The notes below the pieces were generated by a model. It worked only from the letters and a program-made list of their open reading frames with translations. It did no database searches and had not been told where the DNA came from. The position numbers and the translations under genes were made by a program. Below, piece after piece: positions 6,532-16,523 of a stretch of 64,000 nt of DNA. Within the stretch, counting starts at the first letter, position 1; each line of letters opens with the position of its first letter. Source of the stretch: Cytomitobacter sp965233535 (GTDB taxonomy: Bacteria > Pseudomonadota > Alphaproteobacteria > CAJXXZ01 > 1604HC); the NCBI GenBank assembly GCA_965233535.1, contig OZ247489.1, forward strand, positions 186,001 to 250,000, given 5' to 3'.

Positions 6532-9500
6532 ATGTCATCTAGTTATGAAGGTTTGATTCGTAAATCTTTTTCTAAAGCTAATGAAAAGTCTCTGCTTGTT
6601 GCAGATTTAATTCGATTACAGAAGGATTCATATGATGAATTTTTGCAGTTAAATGTTTTGCCTGAAAAAAGGGCTGATAAAGGATTGCAATTAGTTCTTA
6701 GAGAATTTTTCCCAATTGTGGGTCTTTCTGGAGCTATTAGGCTTGAATTCTGTGAATATAGCATGAGTGAGCCTTTATTTAGTGCTTCTGAATGCAAAAG
6801 AAAAGGTTTAACTCATAGCGGTGTTATTAGTATTTTGTTGAGACTTATTGTTAGTGATACAAATGAAGATGGAAAAGTTGTTGCTAAAGAGATAAGAGAG
6901 CAAAGTGTTTATATAGGTGAAATGCCTTTCATGACTGATGCTGGAACATTTATCATTAATGGTACTGAGAGAGTTGTTGTTTCTCAGATGCATAGATCTC
7001 CTGGTGTGTTTTTAGATGTTGAGAAAAAATCAAATACTTCAGGTCTTTCTCATGATATTCACACTGCTCGTATTATTCCTTACAGAGGGTCTTGGATTGA
7101 CATTGAATTTGATTCAAATAATTTGATTCATGTTAGGGTTGATAAAAATAAAAAAATACCTTTGTCTGCATTTTTGATGGCTCTTTCTGAGGAAAGTAAC
7201 TCTGTAAAAGATCCTGGAATGTCTAGAAATGAAATTCTTTCTGAGTTTCATGAAATTACTAAATTTACCGTTGTGGAAGATGGTCTTTCATTTGAACTAG
7301 ATTGGGCAAACTGGATTGGGTCTAAGTTTTCTTTTGATGTTTTGGATGCGAAATCTAAGGATATTATTTTAAAATCTGGTGATTCTATTACTAAAGGTTT
7401 TGTCAAAAAGATTTCTTCAAAAGGGAAATTGTCTCTTTTTGCCGCTTTTGATAGTTTGGAAGAAATTGTTTTAATTGATAATTTGATTTCAAAAAACTCT
7501 GATGTGAAAAAAGATGCTGATAATTCTAATTTAAATGATAATTTATCTGATATTCAAGATCCATTTGAGCTTCTTAATGATGGTAAAATTATTTCCTTTA
7601 GGGGAATCATTGTAGACGGATATTGCAATATGTCCTCTATTATAGATTCTCTAAAAGCTTATGATTATAAAAGTAGAGTAGAGGCGATGGTAGTTATTTA
7701 TAATGCTATGCGTCCTGGTGAAAGAGTTAAAATAGATGTTGTGTATTCTTTGTACAGATCTATGTTTTCAGATTCTGACTACTACACTTTATCTGAAGTT
7801 GGTCGTGTTAGATTAAATCAAAAATTAGGCCTTGATATTTCTTTGGATTGTTTGACTTTAACTAAAAAAGATATTCTTGAAGTTGTTAGGTCTCTATTAA
7901 ATCTTAAAAGAGGAATTGCCTCTGTTGATGATATTGATAGTTTGGAAAACAGAAGAGTTAGATCAGTTGGTGAGCTTGTTGAAAACCAATGTAGGCTTGC
8001 TATGGGAAGATTTTTAAAATCTGTAAGAGATAAAATTAGTGGTGTTGATTTGGAGACTGTTATGCCTTCTGATCTTATTGCTAACTCTAAATCTTTTACT
8101 GGTGTAATTAGAGAATTCTTCTGCACATCTCAGTTTTCACAATTTATGGATCAAACAAACCCTCTTTCAGAAATTAGTCATAAGAGACGTTTGTCAGCTT
8201 TTGGTCCTGGTGGTATTAGCAGAGAGAGATCTGTGCTTGAAGCTAGAGGTCTTCATGCTACTCACTATGGTAGAATTTGTCCTGTAGAAACGCCTGAAGG
8301 TTGTAACATTGGTTTGATTAGTTCTCTTGCTTTGTTTGCGAAAATCAATAAATTTGGTTTTATTGAAACTCCTTACCACCCTGTGGTTAATGGTCAAATT
8401 CAATCAGAAGTTGTTTATTTGTCAGCTGCTGAAGATAAAACTCATGTGATTGCTCATGCTGATCCAGATATTTTAGATGAAAATAGGAATATTATTTCTG
8501 ATTCTGTGAAATGTAGGCATAACAATGATTATATAGTTGCATCTCCTAAAGATATTGAATATATCGATGTTTCTCCTAAGCAAATTATTTCTGTTGCATC
8601 TTCTTTGATTCCGTTTATGGATCATAATGATGCTGGTAGAGCTTTGATGGGTGCAAACATGCAACGTCAGGCTGTTCCATTAATTGAACCGGAGGCTCCA
8701 TTAGTGGGTACTGGTGTGGAAAAGTCTGTTGTAAGAGGTTCGGCTATTGTTGTTCATGCAAAAAGGTCTGGTGAAGTAGTTAGAGTTGACTCTAATTCTA
8801 TTATGATCAAAACAGAAGACTCTGATTTAGATGTTTATAATTTGAGAAAATTTGAAAAAACTAATGACGGTACATGTGTAAATCAAAAGCCATGTGTTGT
8901 ATTAGGTCAAAAAATAAGTGCTGGTGATTTGATTGCTGAAGGTCCTTCTATGGACAAAACAGAGCTTGCTCTTGGTAAAAATGTTAAGATTGCCTTTCTG
9001 TCATGGAGGGGTGGTAACTATGAAGATGCCGTTCTTGTTTCTTCTAAATTAGTTAATGACTTTTCATCTGTTCACTTGGAGAAGTATGAAATTTCTGCGC
9101 GTGAAATAAAGCAAGGTGTAGAGCAAATCACTAGAGATATTCCAAGAATTAACGAGGAATTTTTAACGCACTTAGATGAAAGTGGAATTGTAAACATTGG
9201 TGCTCATGTGAAGACTGGTGATGTTTTGGTGGGTAGAGTGACTCCTAAAGCTGAAGCGCCTTCAAATGCTGATGAAAGATTGTTAAGAGCAATTTTTGGA
9301 GACAGAGCTTGTGATGTTAAAGATAGTTCATTAAGGGTTCCTCCTGGTGTTTCTGGTACAGTGATTGATGTTCGTGTATTTACCAGAAAAGGTATGGAAA
9401 AAAATGAACGTGCTTTATTAATTGACCATGAATTATTAAGCAAATTAAATGCTCAAAAGCAAATTGAGCTTAAAGTAGCAAAAAGTTGTTTTGTAGACAA

Positions 9501-12500
9501 AATTTGTGATTTGTTAAATGGCGAAGTATTGAAAAAAGCTATTGGTGATTTCAAACCAGGAGCTCTATTAGACAGAGAAATTCTGGAAAATATTAATTTA
9601 ACATCTCTTCCAGTGTTGGTGAAAAACTTATCTCAAAACATTGTGGATGTTTTAGATTTGTATGTAAATAAAGTAGATTTAATTGCTAATAAATTTGCAA
9701 AAGAAGAGAAAAAAATAGTAGCTGGAGATGATTTGTCATCTGGAGTTATGGTTACTGTTCAAGTTTTCTTAGCAGTTAGAAGAAGATTGCAACCTGGAGA
9801 TAAAATTGCTGGAAGGCATGGTAACAAAGGTGTTGTTGCAAGAGTATTAAATCTTGAAGATATGCCTTATACAGCTGATGGTAAGCCAGTAGATTTGATA
9901 TTTAGTGCTTTGGGAATTTCATCTCGTATGAACTTAGGTCAGATTTTGGAAACACATCTTGGATGGGCATCGTTTAATCTTGGTAAGAAAATTGACTCTA
10001 TGTTATCTGATGTTAAATCTGGTAAGAGTTCGGTTAAAGAATTAAGAAGCTTTGTAGATGAAATCTATGAAAACAATGTTGAAGTTCAATCGAAAAATGA
10101 TAATGAGATAGTTAAATTTGCAGGTCAGCTTACTAATGGAGTTCCATTTGCATGTCCAGCATTTGATGGAGCAAGTGCTGAAGAAATTTCTAAAATGCTT
10201 AAATTGGCAGGATGTGATTCTTCAGGTCAAGAAATGTTATACGATGGTTATACAGGACTTCCTTTTGATCGTAAGGTCACTGTTGGAATTATGTATATCA
10301 TGCAGCTTCATCACTTTGTTGATGAAAAGATCCATGCTCGTTCTGTAGGGCCTTACAGTCTTATTACACAACAACCTCTTGGAGGAAAATCCAACTTTGG
10401 AGGACAAAGGTTTGGAGAAATGGAGGTATGGGCTCTTCAAGGGTATGGTGCAGCTTATACAATTAGAGAGTGTTTGAACGCAAAATCTGATGATCCGCTA
10501 GGTAGAATGAGAGTTTTCGAAGCAATCAGTCAAGGTTACGATGTTTTTGATCAACCTGGTATTCCAGAATCATTCCGTGTATTGCTTTATGAGTTGAGAT
10601 CTCTTGGATTGAATGTTGAGTGTTTGATTTGTGTAGATGGTGAATTAGTTGAGCAAGAATTAACTAGCTTGACTAATTTAGATGCATTAAGAATTTCTAT
10701 CGCAAGTCCTGATAAGATTAATCAATGGTCATTTGGTGAGGTAACAAAAGCTGAAACTATTCACTATAGAACATTGAAACCAGATTCAGATGGTTTGTTT
10801 TCTGCTCGTATTTTTGGTCCTATGAAGGATTATGAATGTTTGTGTGGTAAATACAAAAAGATCAGACATAGAGGAATTGTTTGTGAAAAATGTGGAGTTG
10901 AAGTTACTCTTTCAAAAGTTAGACGTGAAAGAATGGGGCACATTAATCTTGCAGCTCCAGTAGCGCATATGTGGTTTGCAAAAGCACTGCCTAGTCGAAT
11001 TGGTATTATGCTTGATTTGTCTGCTAGAGATTTAGAATCTATTTTGAATTTCGAAAAATACATTGTTATTGAGCAAGCTCTTTCTCCATATGAAAAAGGC
11101 ACTTTGCTTACTGAATTAGAATATAACTCTATTATGGATGAGTATGGAAACGAAGGTTTTGAAGCTGATACAGGTGCAGAGTCATTAGAAACATTGCTTA
11201 AAGAAATTGAGTTAAGTGAGGAAATTGCTAACATCACCACTGAGTTAAGTGAAGGGCCAAATGAATCTAAGAGAAAGAAACTGATTAAGAAGTTAAAAAT
11301 CTTAGAAGGTTTTCATAAATCAAACACAAGGCCTGAATTGTGCATTATGAGAGTTTTGCCTGTTTTGCCTCCAGAATTAAGACCTCTTGTTTTGCTTGAT
11401 GGTGGAAGATTTGCTTCATCTGATACAAATGATTTGTACAGAAGAGTGATTTACCGTAACAGCAGATTAAGAAAATTGATTTCTCTAGGAGCTCCTTTAG
11501 TTATTCTTAGAAATGAAAAAAGAATGCTTCAAGAGTCTGTTGATGCTTTGTTTGATAATGGAAGAAAGAATAGACCTATTTCTAGTCCGAACAGTAAGAG
11601 ACCTTTGAAATCTCTATCTGATTCTCTAAAGGGTAAGCAGGGAATGTTCAGACAGAACTTGTTAGGTAAAAGAGTCGACTATTCAGGTCGTTCTGTTATC
11701 GTTGTGGGTCCTGAATTGAAGTTAGACCAATGTGGTGTTCCAAAGGAAATGGCTCTTGAGCTTTTCAAACCATTTATAATGGCGAGATTAGAATTAAGAG
11801 GTTTTGCGCCTACTTATAAGGCTGCGAAGCATATGGTAGAGCATAAGAGACCAGAAGTTTGGGATGTATTGGATGAATGTATTCAAGATCACCCAGTTCT
11901 TCTTAACAGAGCGCCTACTTTACATAGATTGGGAATTCAAGCCTTTAACCCTATTTTGGTTGAAGGCAAAGCAATTAGACTGCACCCATTAGTTTGTACT
12001 GCATATAATGCTGACTTTGATGGAGATCAAATGGCTATACATGTACCTCTATCTATAGAAGCACAAATTGAAGCTAGAGTTTTGATGATGTCTACAAACT
12101 GTTTGTTGAACCCTTCAAATGGTAAGGCAATTGTTAAGCCATCTAAAGATATGGTTTTGGGTCTTTATCATTTGACATTTATGGAAGAAGGAGAGCCTCA
12201 ATTATTTGTAAAAGATATTTCTGAAGCTGAGCATGCCTTAGAAAACAATATTATTAAGATAGGAACACCTATTAAAGTTCTTGTTAAAGATAATGGCGAA
12301 GATAAAAAAGTTATAACAACTTTAGGTCGTTTGAAGTTATATGAAATCACACCAGATGAAATAGAATTTGAGATGGTAAATAGACTTTTGAACACTTCAA
12401 CAATTTCTGAACTTGTTGAAACTGTATATGAGCGTTGTTCTACAGAAATTTCAGTTCCATTCTTAGATTCTTTGATGGACTTAGGTTTCTTGTATGCAAC

Positions 12501-14706
12501 AATGTCTGGAGCATCTTTTGGTAAGGATGATTTAATTGTTCCTGAAGAAAAGCATGAGCTTATTGCTAAGACAAGAGCATTAGTTGCTGAATACCATAAG
12601 CAATATATGGAAGGTATTATTACAAACGGAGAAAAGTATAACAAAATTACTAGTGCTTGGTCTAAATGTGCTGATGAAGTTGGTGATCTTATGATGGTAA
12701 GAATGTCTGCTTTGAAAGATGGTAAGTTGAACTCTGTTTACATGATGTCTGACTCAGGTGCTAGAGGTTCTGCGATGCAAATTAGACAGATTTCTGGAAT
12801 GCGTGGATTGATTGCTAGGTCAGATGGAACTATTCAAGAAGAACCAATTGAAAATAGTTTTAAAGAAGGTTTGACTGTTCGTGAATATATGTTTGCATCA
12901 CAAGGTGCTCGTAAAGGACTTTCTGATATGGCGTTGAAAACTGCTAACTCAGGGTATTTGACTAGAAGACTTGTTGGTGTTGCTCAAGACTGTATTGTTC
13001 AACATGAAGATTGTGACACACATGAAGGAATAGTATTAAAAGAAATCGTACAATCTGGACGTACAGTTGTATCTTTACGTGATCAAATTTATGGAAGGAC
13101 TTTATCAAAAGATCTAGTAATAGATTCAAGTAATGTTATTCCTAGAGGCACTGAAATTACTAAGGGACTTGCAAAAAGTATTGAAGAATCCGGTGTTGAA
13201 TTTGTTGAAGTAAGATCTCCAGTTTGCTGTGAAAACCTTGACAGTACTGTTTGTGTGAAATGTTATGGTCATGACCTTTCTAAATCTAGAATGGTTAAAG
13301 ATGGAGAATCTGTTGGTGTTGTTGCGGCTCAATCAATTGGTGAGCCAGGAACTCAGCTTACAATGCGTACCTTCCACTCTGGTGGAGCTGCACAAAACAT
13401 TTCAGAAGATTCTTTTGTAGATGTTGCAGAAGATGGAATTGTAATGATGGATAGCATGAGAATTGTTAATAAGGGTGAATACTCTGTAGTTATGAGTAGA
13501 AATAATGAATTAAAGATTAAGTCTAAAAGCAAAACAACTTCTTATGCAGTTCCATATGGTGCAAAAATATTTGTACAAGATAGAGATCAAGTTGAAATAG
13601 GAACTAGATTGGCTGAATGGGATCCATATAACACACCAATTCTTTCAGAAATATCTGGAGAATTATTGTATAAAGACTTATTAGAGGGAATTTCTTTGAA
13701 AACAACTCTTGATGAGTCTATAGGAGCACAAAACTATATTGTTACTGACTGGACTAAAGTTTCTAAGAAAGCAAGTTTGCAACCTGCTTTACAAATTAGA
13801 TATATAGTAGATGGTCAAGCAAGAGAATCCGATTATTCACTTTCTGTAAATGATGTGATTTTAATTGCTGATGGACAAGAAGTTGAAGTTGGAGATGTAT
13901 TAATTACACGAAGCCAAGGTGCGCTAAAAACAAGAGATATTGTGGGTGGTTTGCCTAGAATTGAAGAATTGTTTGAAGCTAGATCACCTAAATCTCTTGC
14001 TATATTAAGTGAAGAAGATGGGCAGGTAAGTTTTGGTAAAGATTATAGATCAAAGAAAAAGATTATAGTAAAATCTGCCTCAGGTTCAGAAAAAGAATAT
14101 ATTGTTGCTAAAGATAGGTATGTACTTGTACAAAATGGAGATTTGATTAAAAAAGGTCAAGTCTTGGTTGATGGTCATATTTCTCATCATGATATGTTGA
14201 GAATTCTTGGAGTTGAAGAAATGAGCTATAGCTTTATTGAAGAAGTACAGCAAGTTTACCGAATGCAAGGAATTACAATTAATGATAAGCATATCGAAGT
14301 TATTCTTAGACGAATGCTAAGTCAAGGAGAGGTTCTTGATCCATCTTCAAGTACTTTCTTGACTGGTGATATTGTGGATATTAAGAAATTGAATTCAATT
14401 AATGAAATTCTTCTCAAAGAGAATAAAGATTTAATTCAATTCAGAAGAATCTTGCAAGGAATTACAAAAATTTCTATTTGCGAGGGTAGTTCTTTCTTGT
14501 CAGCTGCATCATTCCAGGATACAGCTCGTGTGCTAACTAATGCTGCGCTATTCCATGATATAGATTGGTTAAGTGGTATTAATGAAAGTATCATGGCAGG
14601 GTTACTAATTCCTGCTGGAACTGGTGCTTTTGTTAGAAGACTTGAAACTGATTGGAAAGAAGACTTACAACATGGCTTCTTATCTGACTCAATAGCAAAA
14701 ATATAA
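6532..14706 (+). CDS. rpoBC: Fused DNA-directed RNA polymerase beta-beta' subunit
   Basis: One frame of 2724 residues encodes both large polymerase subunits. I chose the ATG at 6532 because AAAGGGG (6517-6523) sits at proper spacing; a frame-extending TTG at 6487 has no such site. Beta occupies about residues 1-1370 (rifampicin pocket FMDQTNPLSEISHKRRLSAF, ETPEGCNIGLI, GRHGNKG, GGQRFGEMEVWALQ). Beta' starts at about base 10,645 with only a few linker residues (ISIASPDKI, WSFGEV), followed by the zinc ribbon CLCGKYKK/CEKCG, the catalytic NADFDGDQMA motif and the trigger-loop region. No stop, frameshift or intein lies at the junction. Similar fusions are established in Helicobacter and Wolbachia. 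Confidence 0.97.
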   Translation: MSSSYEGLIRKSFSKANEKSLLVADLIRLQKDSYDEFLQLNVLPEKRADKGLQLVLREFFPIVGLSGAIRLEFCEYSMSEPLFSASECKRKGLTHSGVISILLRLIVSDTNEDGKVVAKEIREQSVYIGEMPFMTDAGTFIINGTERVVVSQMHRSPGVFLDVEKKSNTSGLSHDIHTARIIPYRGSWIDIEFDSNNLIHVRVDKNKKIPLSAFLMALSEESNSVKDPGMSRNEILSEFHEITKFTVVEDGLSFELDWANWIGSKFSFDVLDAKSKDIILKSGDSITKGFVKKISSKGKLSLFAAFDSLEEIVLIDNLISKNSDVKKDADNSNLNDNLSDIQDPFELLNDGKIISFRGIIVDGYCNMSSIIDSLKAYDYKSRVEAMVVIYNAMRPGERVKIDVVYSLYRSMFSDSDYYTLSEVGRVRLNQKLGLDISLDCLTLTKKDILEVVRSLLNLKRGIASVDDIDSLENRRVRSVGELVENQCRLAMGRFLKSVRDKISGVDLETVMPSDLIANSKSFTGVIREFFCTSQFSQFMDQTNPLSEISHKRRLSAFGPGGISRERSVLEARGLHATHYGRICPVETPEGCNIGLISSLALFAKINKFGFIETPYHPVVNGQIQSEVVYLSAAEDKTHVIAHADPDILDENRNIISDSVKCRHNNDYIVASPKDIEYIDVSPKQIISVASSLIPFMDHNDAGRALMGANMQRQAVPLIEPEAPLVGTGVEKSVVRGSAIVVHAKRSGEVVRVDSNSIMIKTEDSDLDVYNLRKFEKTNDGTCVNQKPCVVLGQKISAGDLIAEGPSMDKTELALGKNVKIAFLSWRGGNYEDAVLVSSKLVNDFSSVHLEKYEISAREIKQGVEQITRDIPRINEEFLTHLDESGIVNIGAHVKTGDVLVGRVTPKAEAPSNADERLLRAIFGDRACDVKDSSLRVPPGVSGTVIDVRVFTRKGMEKNERALLIDHELLSKLNAQKQIELKVAKSCFVDKICDLLNGEVLKKAIGDFKPGALLDREILENINLTSLPVLVKNLSQNIVDVLDLYVNKVDLIANKFAKEEKKIVAGDDLSSGVMVTVQVFLAVRRRLQPGDKIAGRHGNKGVVARVLNLEDMPYTADGKPVDLIFSALGISSRMNLGQILETHLGWASFNLGKKIDSMLSDVKSGKSSVKELRSFVDEIYENNVEVQSKNDNEIVKFAGQLTNGVPFACPAFDGASAEEISKMLKLAGCDSSGQEMLYDGYTGLPFDRKVTVGIMYIMQLHHFVDEKIHARSVGPYSLITQQPLGGKSNFGGQRFGEMEVWALQGYGAAYTIRECLNAKSDDPLGRMRVFEAISQGYDVFDQPGIPESFRVLLYELRSLGLNVECLICVDGELVEQELTSLTNLDALRISIASPDKINQWSFGEVTKAETIHYRTLKPDSDGLFSARIFGPMKDYECLCGKYKKIRHRGIVCEKCGVEVTLSKVRRERMGHINLAAPVAHMWFAKALPSRIGIMLDLSARDLESILNFEKYIVIEQALSPYEKGTLLTELEYNSIMDEYGNEGFEADTGAESLETLLKEIELSEEIANITTELSEGPNESKRKKLIKKLKILEGFHKSNTRPELCIMRVLPVLPPELRPLVLLDGGRFASSDTNDLYRRVIYRNSRLRKLISLGAPLVILRNEKRMLQESVDALFDNGRKNRPISSPNSKRPLKSLSDSLKGKQGMFRQNLLGKRVDYSGRSVIVVGPELKLDQCGVPKEMALELFKPFIMARLELRGFAPTYKAAKHMVEHKRPEVWDVLDECIQDHPVLLNRAPTLHRLGIQAFNPILVEGKAIRLHPLVCTAYNADFDGDQMAIHVPLSIEAQIEARVLMMSTNCLLNPSNGKAIVKPSKDMVLGLYHLTFMEEGEPQLFVKDISEAEHALENNIIKIGTPIKVLVKDNGEDKKVITTLGRLKLYEITPDEIEFEMVNRLLNTSTISELVETVYERCSTEISVPFLDSLMDLGFLYATMSGASFGKDDLIVPEEKHELIAKTRALVAEYHKQYMEGIITNGEKYNKITSAWSKCADEVGDLMMVRMSALKDGKLNSVYMMSDSGARGSAMQIRQISGMRGLIARSDGTIQEEPIENSFKEGLTVREYMFASQGARKGLSDMALKTANSGYLTRRLVGVAQDCIVQHEDCDTHEGIVLKEIVQSGRTVVSLRDQIYGRTLSKDLVIDSSNVIPRGTEITKGLAKSIEESGVEFVEVRSPVCCENLDSTVCVKCYGHDLSKSRMVKDGESVGVVAAQSIGEPGTQLTMRTFHSGGAAQNISEDSFVDVAEDGIVMMDSMRIVNKGEYSVVMSRNNELKIKSKSKTTSYAVPYGAKIFVQDRDQVEIGTRLAEWDPYNTPILSEISGELLYKDLLEGISLKTTLDESIGAQNYIVTDWTKVSKKASLQPALQIRYIVDGQARESDYSLSVNDVILIADGQEVEVGDVLITRSQGALKTRDIVGGLPRIEELFEARSPKSLAILSEEDGQVSFGKDYRSKKKIIVKSASGSEKEYIVAKDRYVLVQNGDLIKKGQVLVDGHISHHDMLRILGVEEMSYSFIEEVQQVYRMQGITINDKHIEVILRRMLSQGEVLDPSSSTFLTGDIVDIKKLNSINEILLKENKDLIQFRRILQGITKISICEGSSFLSAASFQDTARVLTNAALFHDIDWLSGINESIMAGLLIPAGTGAFVRRLETDWKEDLQHGFLSDSIAKI

Positions 14707-14799
14707 TTTAATTATATTTTGCAATTTTCATATATATATTTCATTTTTTGGTGTACTTCACCATGATTTACACTCCATTTTTTTATTAATTTTTTTGAT

Positions 14800-14828
14800 T
14801 TTACAAATGTAACTTAAAGTAGTACAAT
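14800..14828 (+). promoter_or_regulatory. Sigma-70-type promoter of the parvulin-like gene
   Basis: TTTACA at 14800-14805 and TACAAT at 14823-14828, with 17-base spacing, 25 bases before the ATG. A GTGTA/TACAC inverted repeat followed by a T-rich stretch lies just upstream (about 14750-14792) and may end the rpoBC transcript. Confidence 0.55.
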
Positions 14829-14853
14829 GCATTAATTAAATTTAGGAGGAATA

Positions 14854-15780
14854 ATGTTTTTAAAAACAATTTTAAGTTGTTTGGTTTTGACAAATTTACA
14901 AATTAATTCTGGGGCTACTGATGCTAGGGTAGTTGCAAGAGTTGGAGAAGAAAAAATAACTTATGAGGATGTAGTTTCCATGTTAGTAAAATTACTTTCT
15001 TCTCAAGGTGTGAGTATGCAACAGTTTATGCAAGCACAAAAAAACAATCCTGAAAATTTAGAAAAAATTATTAAGCAGTTGAGAGATGCTGTTATAGATC
15101 AAAAAGTACTTTCCATGATTGCTGAAAGAAAAAAGTATCGTAATAATCCTGCATATCAAGCAAAAATTGCAAAAGTTCTGCAAGCTGCAGAAGTGCAATT
15201 TTATTCTGAAGAAAAAAATAAAGAAGTTGAATTAGATAGTGTGAAAATTAGCGAAAAAATAGCTGAAATGCAAAAGAGAGCTCCTGAAGTTAAGCAATTT
15301 ATTGGTAGAGTGATTGTTGTGAACAAAAAATCTGATGCAGATGGAATTGTTAAAGTTTTGAATATTAGAGACAAAGCTAAATCTTTAGAGGGTGCTTTTA
15401 CAGATTTAGGATCTAAACACTCTATAACAGATTATCAAGATAAAAAGGGATCTTTCTCTATGAGTGAGCATGAAATAGTTCGTGAGTATGGTCAAACTGC
15501 TGTGGATTCTTTAAAAATGACAAAAGAAGGTCAATTTACTTCTGTAATATTATTTAAATCATCATCTAAGTTTAATGAAAAATATGGTGTGTTTTACTTA
15601 AGTAAGATAGGGGTTGCTACTAAGCCTTCTGCTGATGAGCTAAAGCCATATGCTATTAGAGAATTAGTTGCTGAAATTGTTAAATCAGAAATTGAAAAAG
15701 AAAAGAAATCTTTGGAGATTCGTAAATATAACAAAGATGGATTGTTAGAAGAAAATTCTCCTACAATAGATAAAAAATAA
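14854..15780 (+). CDS. Periplasmic SurA/PpiC-like peptidyl-prolyl isomerase
   Basis: 308 residues with a signal peptide (hydrophobic to about residue 20, ending near NSGATDA). A SurA_N-like helical segment follows (ARVGEEKITYEDVVSML, then helices with NLEKIIKQLRDAVIDQKVL), then a parvulin-like domain at about 145-255 (QFIGRVIVVNKKSDA, a GSFSMSEHEIVREYG turn, LKMTKEGQFTSVIL, YGVFYLSKI). It should assist folding of exported outer-membrane proteins. The parvulin signature is degenerate, so isomerase activity is uncertain. A strong AGGAGG-like site precedes the ATG. It sits downstream of rpoBC where rpsL and rpsG often lie. Confidence 0.72.
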   Translation: MFLKTILSCLVLTNLQINSGATDARVVARVGEEKITYEDVVSMLVKLLSSQGVSMQQFMQAQKNNPENLEKIIKQLRDAVIDQKVLSMIAERKKYRNNPAYQAKIAKVLQAAEVQFYSEEKNKEVELDSVKISEKIAEMQKRAPEVKQFIGRVIVVNKKSDADGIVKVLNIRDKAKSLEGAFTDLGSKHSITDYQDKKGSFSMSEHEIVREYGQTAVDSLKMTKEGQFTSVILFKSSSKFNEKYGVFYLSKIGVATKPSADELKPYAIRELVAEIVKSEIEKEKKSLEIRKYNKDGLLEENSPTIDKK

Positions 15781-15848
15781 TCTTCACTGTATTTTTTTTG
15801 TTGAGTTAGTATGTTCACTTATTATATTATTAATGAAGAAAGGTTGTT

Positions 15849-16376
15849 ATGACTGTTGTTGCTTTAAAAACTAGATATTTAAGTAAGCCATCTGTAAGTA
15901 GGGGGCGCCCAAAATCTGTTAAAATTTTTGGCCCTACACAAGAAATGCTTAGAAAAAGAGCAAATTGTGGTTTGCAAGATAATAAAGTATCTTCTGATAT
16001 GGTGTCAACATTATATTCTTTGAAAAAGATCTCTGATCAAGAATACGAGGCTGCTAAATTTTATGAAGAATTATCTTATATGGCTTTAGGTTTTATGGGG
16101 TGTGCAACTTCACGAAGATCTTCATTACTATTAAATTTATCTAATATTAGTTCTAATCAAAAAGTTATTAGTAAATCTAATCAAAAGGTAATTAAAAAAT
16201 GGTTAAGAGTGAGATCAATTTTAATGAATTATTCCAAACAAGTTGATAACACTTTATATGAAGCATTAGTGCAAAATCGTATGGAGCAATCTATGCGTAA
16301 TTTAAGTTTGTTTAAAGAAGGTTTGAATGTGCTTTTTGAATATTGTTCTAAGCAAAGAATGAAAACATCTATTTAA
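15849..16376 (+). CDS. Hypothetical protein with N-terminal GRP-K basic motif
   Basis: 175 residues, no signal peptide or membrane segment. A basic N-terminal region with an AT-hook-like RGRPKS (residues 18-23) is followed by two helical blocks. The segment around residues 55-75 (LYSLKKISDQEYEAAKFYEEL) recalls small alphaproteobacterial proteins in which a GRP motif precedes an I-x-x-x-Q-x-x-A-G-x-x-Y helix, some of them phage-associated. That likeness is from memory and weak. The gene stands alone between the chaperone gene and map. The function is unknown, with DNA binding a possibility. Confidence 0.55.
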   Translation: MTVVALKTRYLSKPSVSRGRPKSVKIFGPTQEMLRKRANCGLQDNKVSSDMVSTLYSLKKISDQEYEAAKFYEELSYMALGFMGCATSRRSSLLLNLSNISSNQKVISKSNQKVIKKWLRVRSILMNYSKQVDNTLYEALVQNRMEQSMRNLSLFKEGLNVLFEYCSKQRMKTSI

Positions 16377-16523
16377 TTTAATCTATTTGCATCAAAATGT
16401 TTATTTCAATATAATTAAATCTTCTTTAAATTATCAAAAAAATCAATTATTTCAGCGCATGTTTTATAAAATTATCCTTCAACAATCTATTATTAGTAAA
16501 TTTCATCTGTTATTATTAAATTA

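Noticed and set aside
10600..10700. Intein or frameshift at the rpoB-rpoC junction
   Set aside because: The frame runs straight from the beta C-terminus into the beta' N-terminus with only a few extra residues and no intein motifs.
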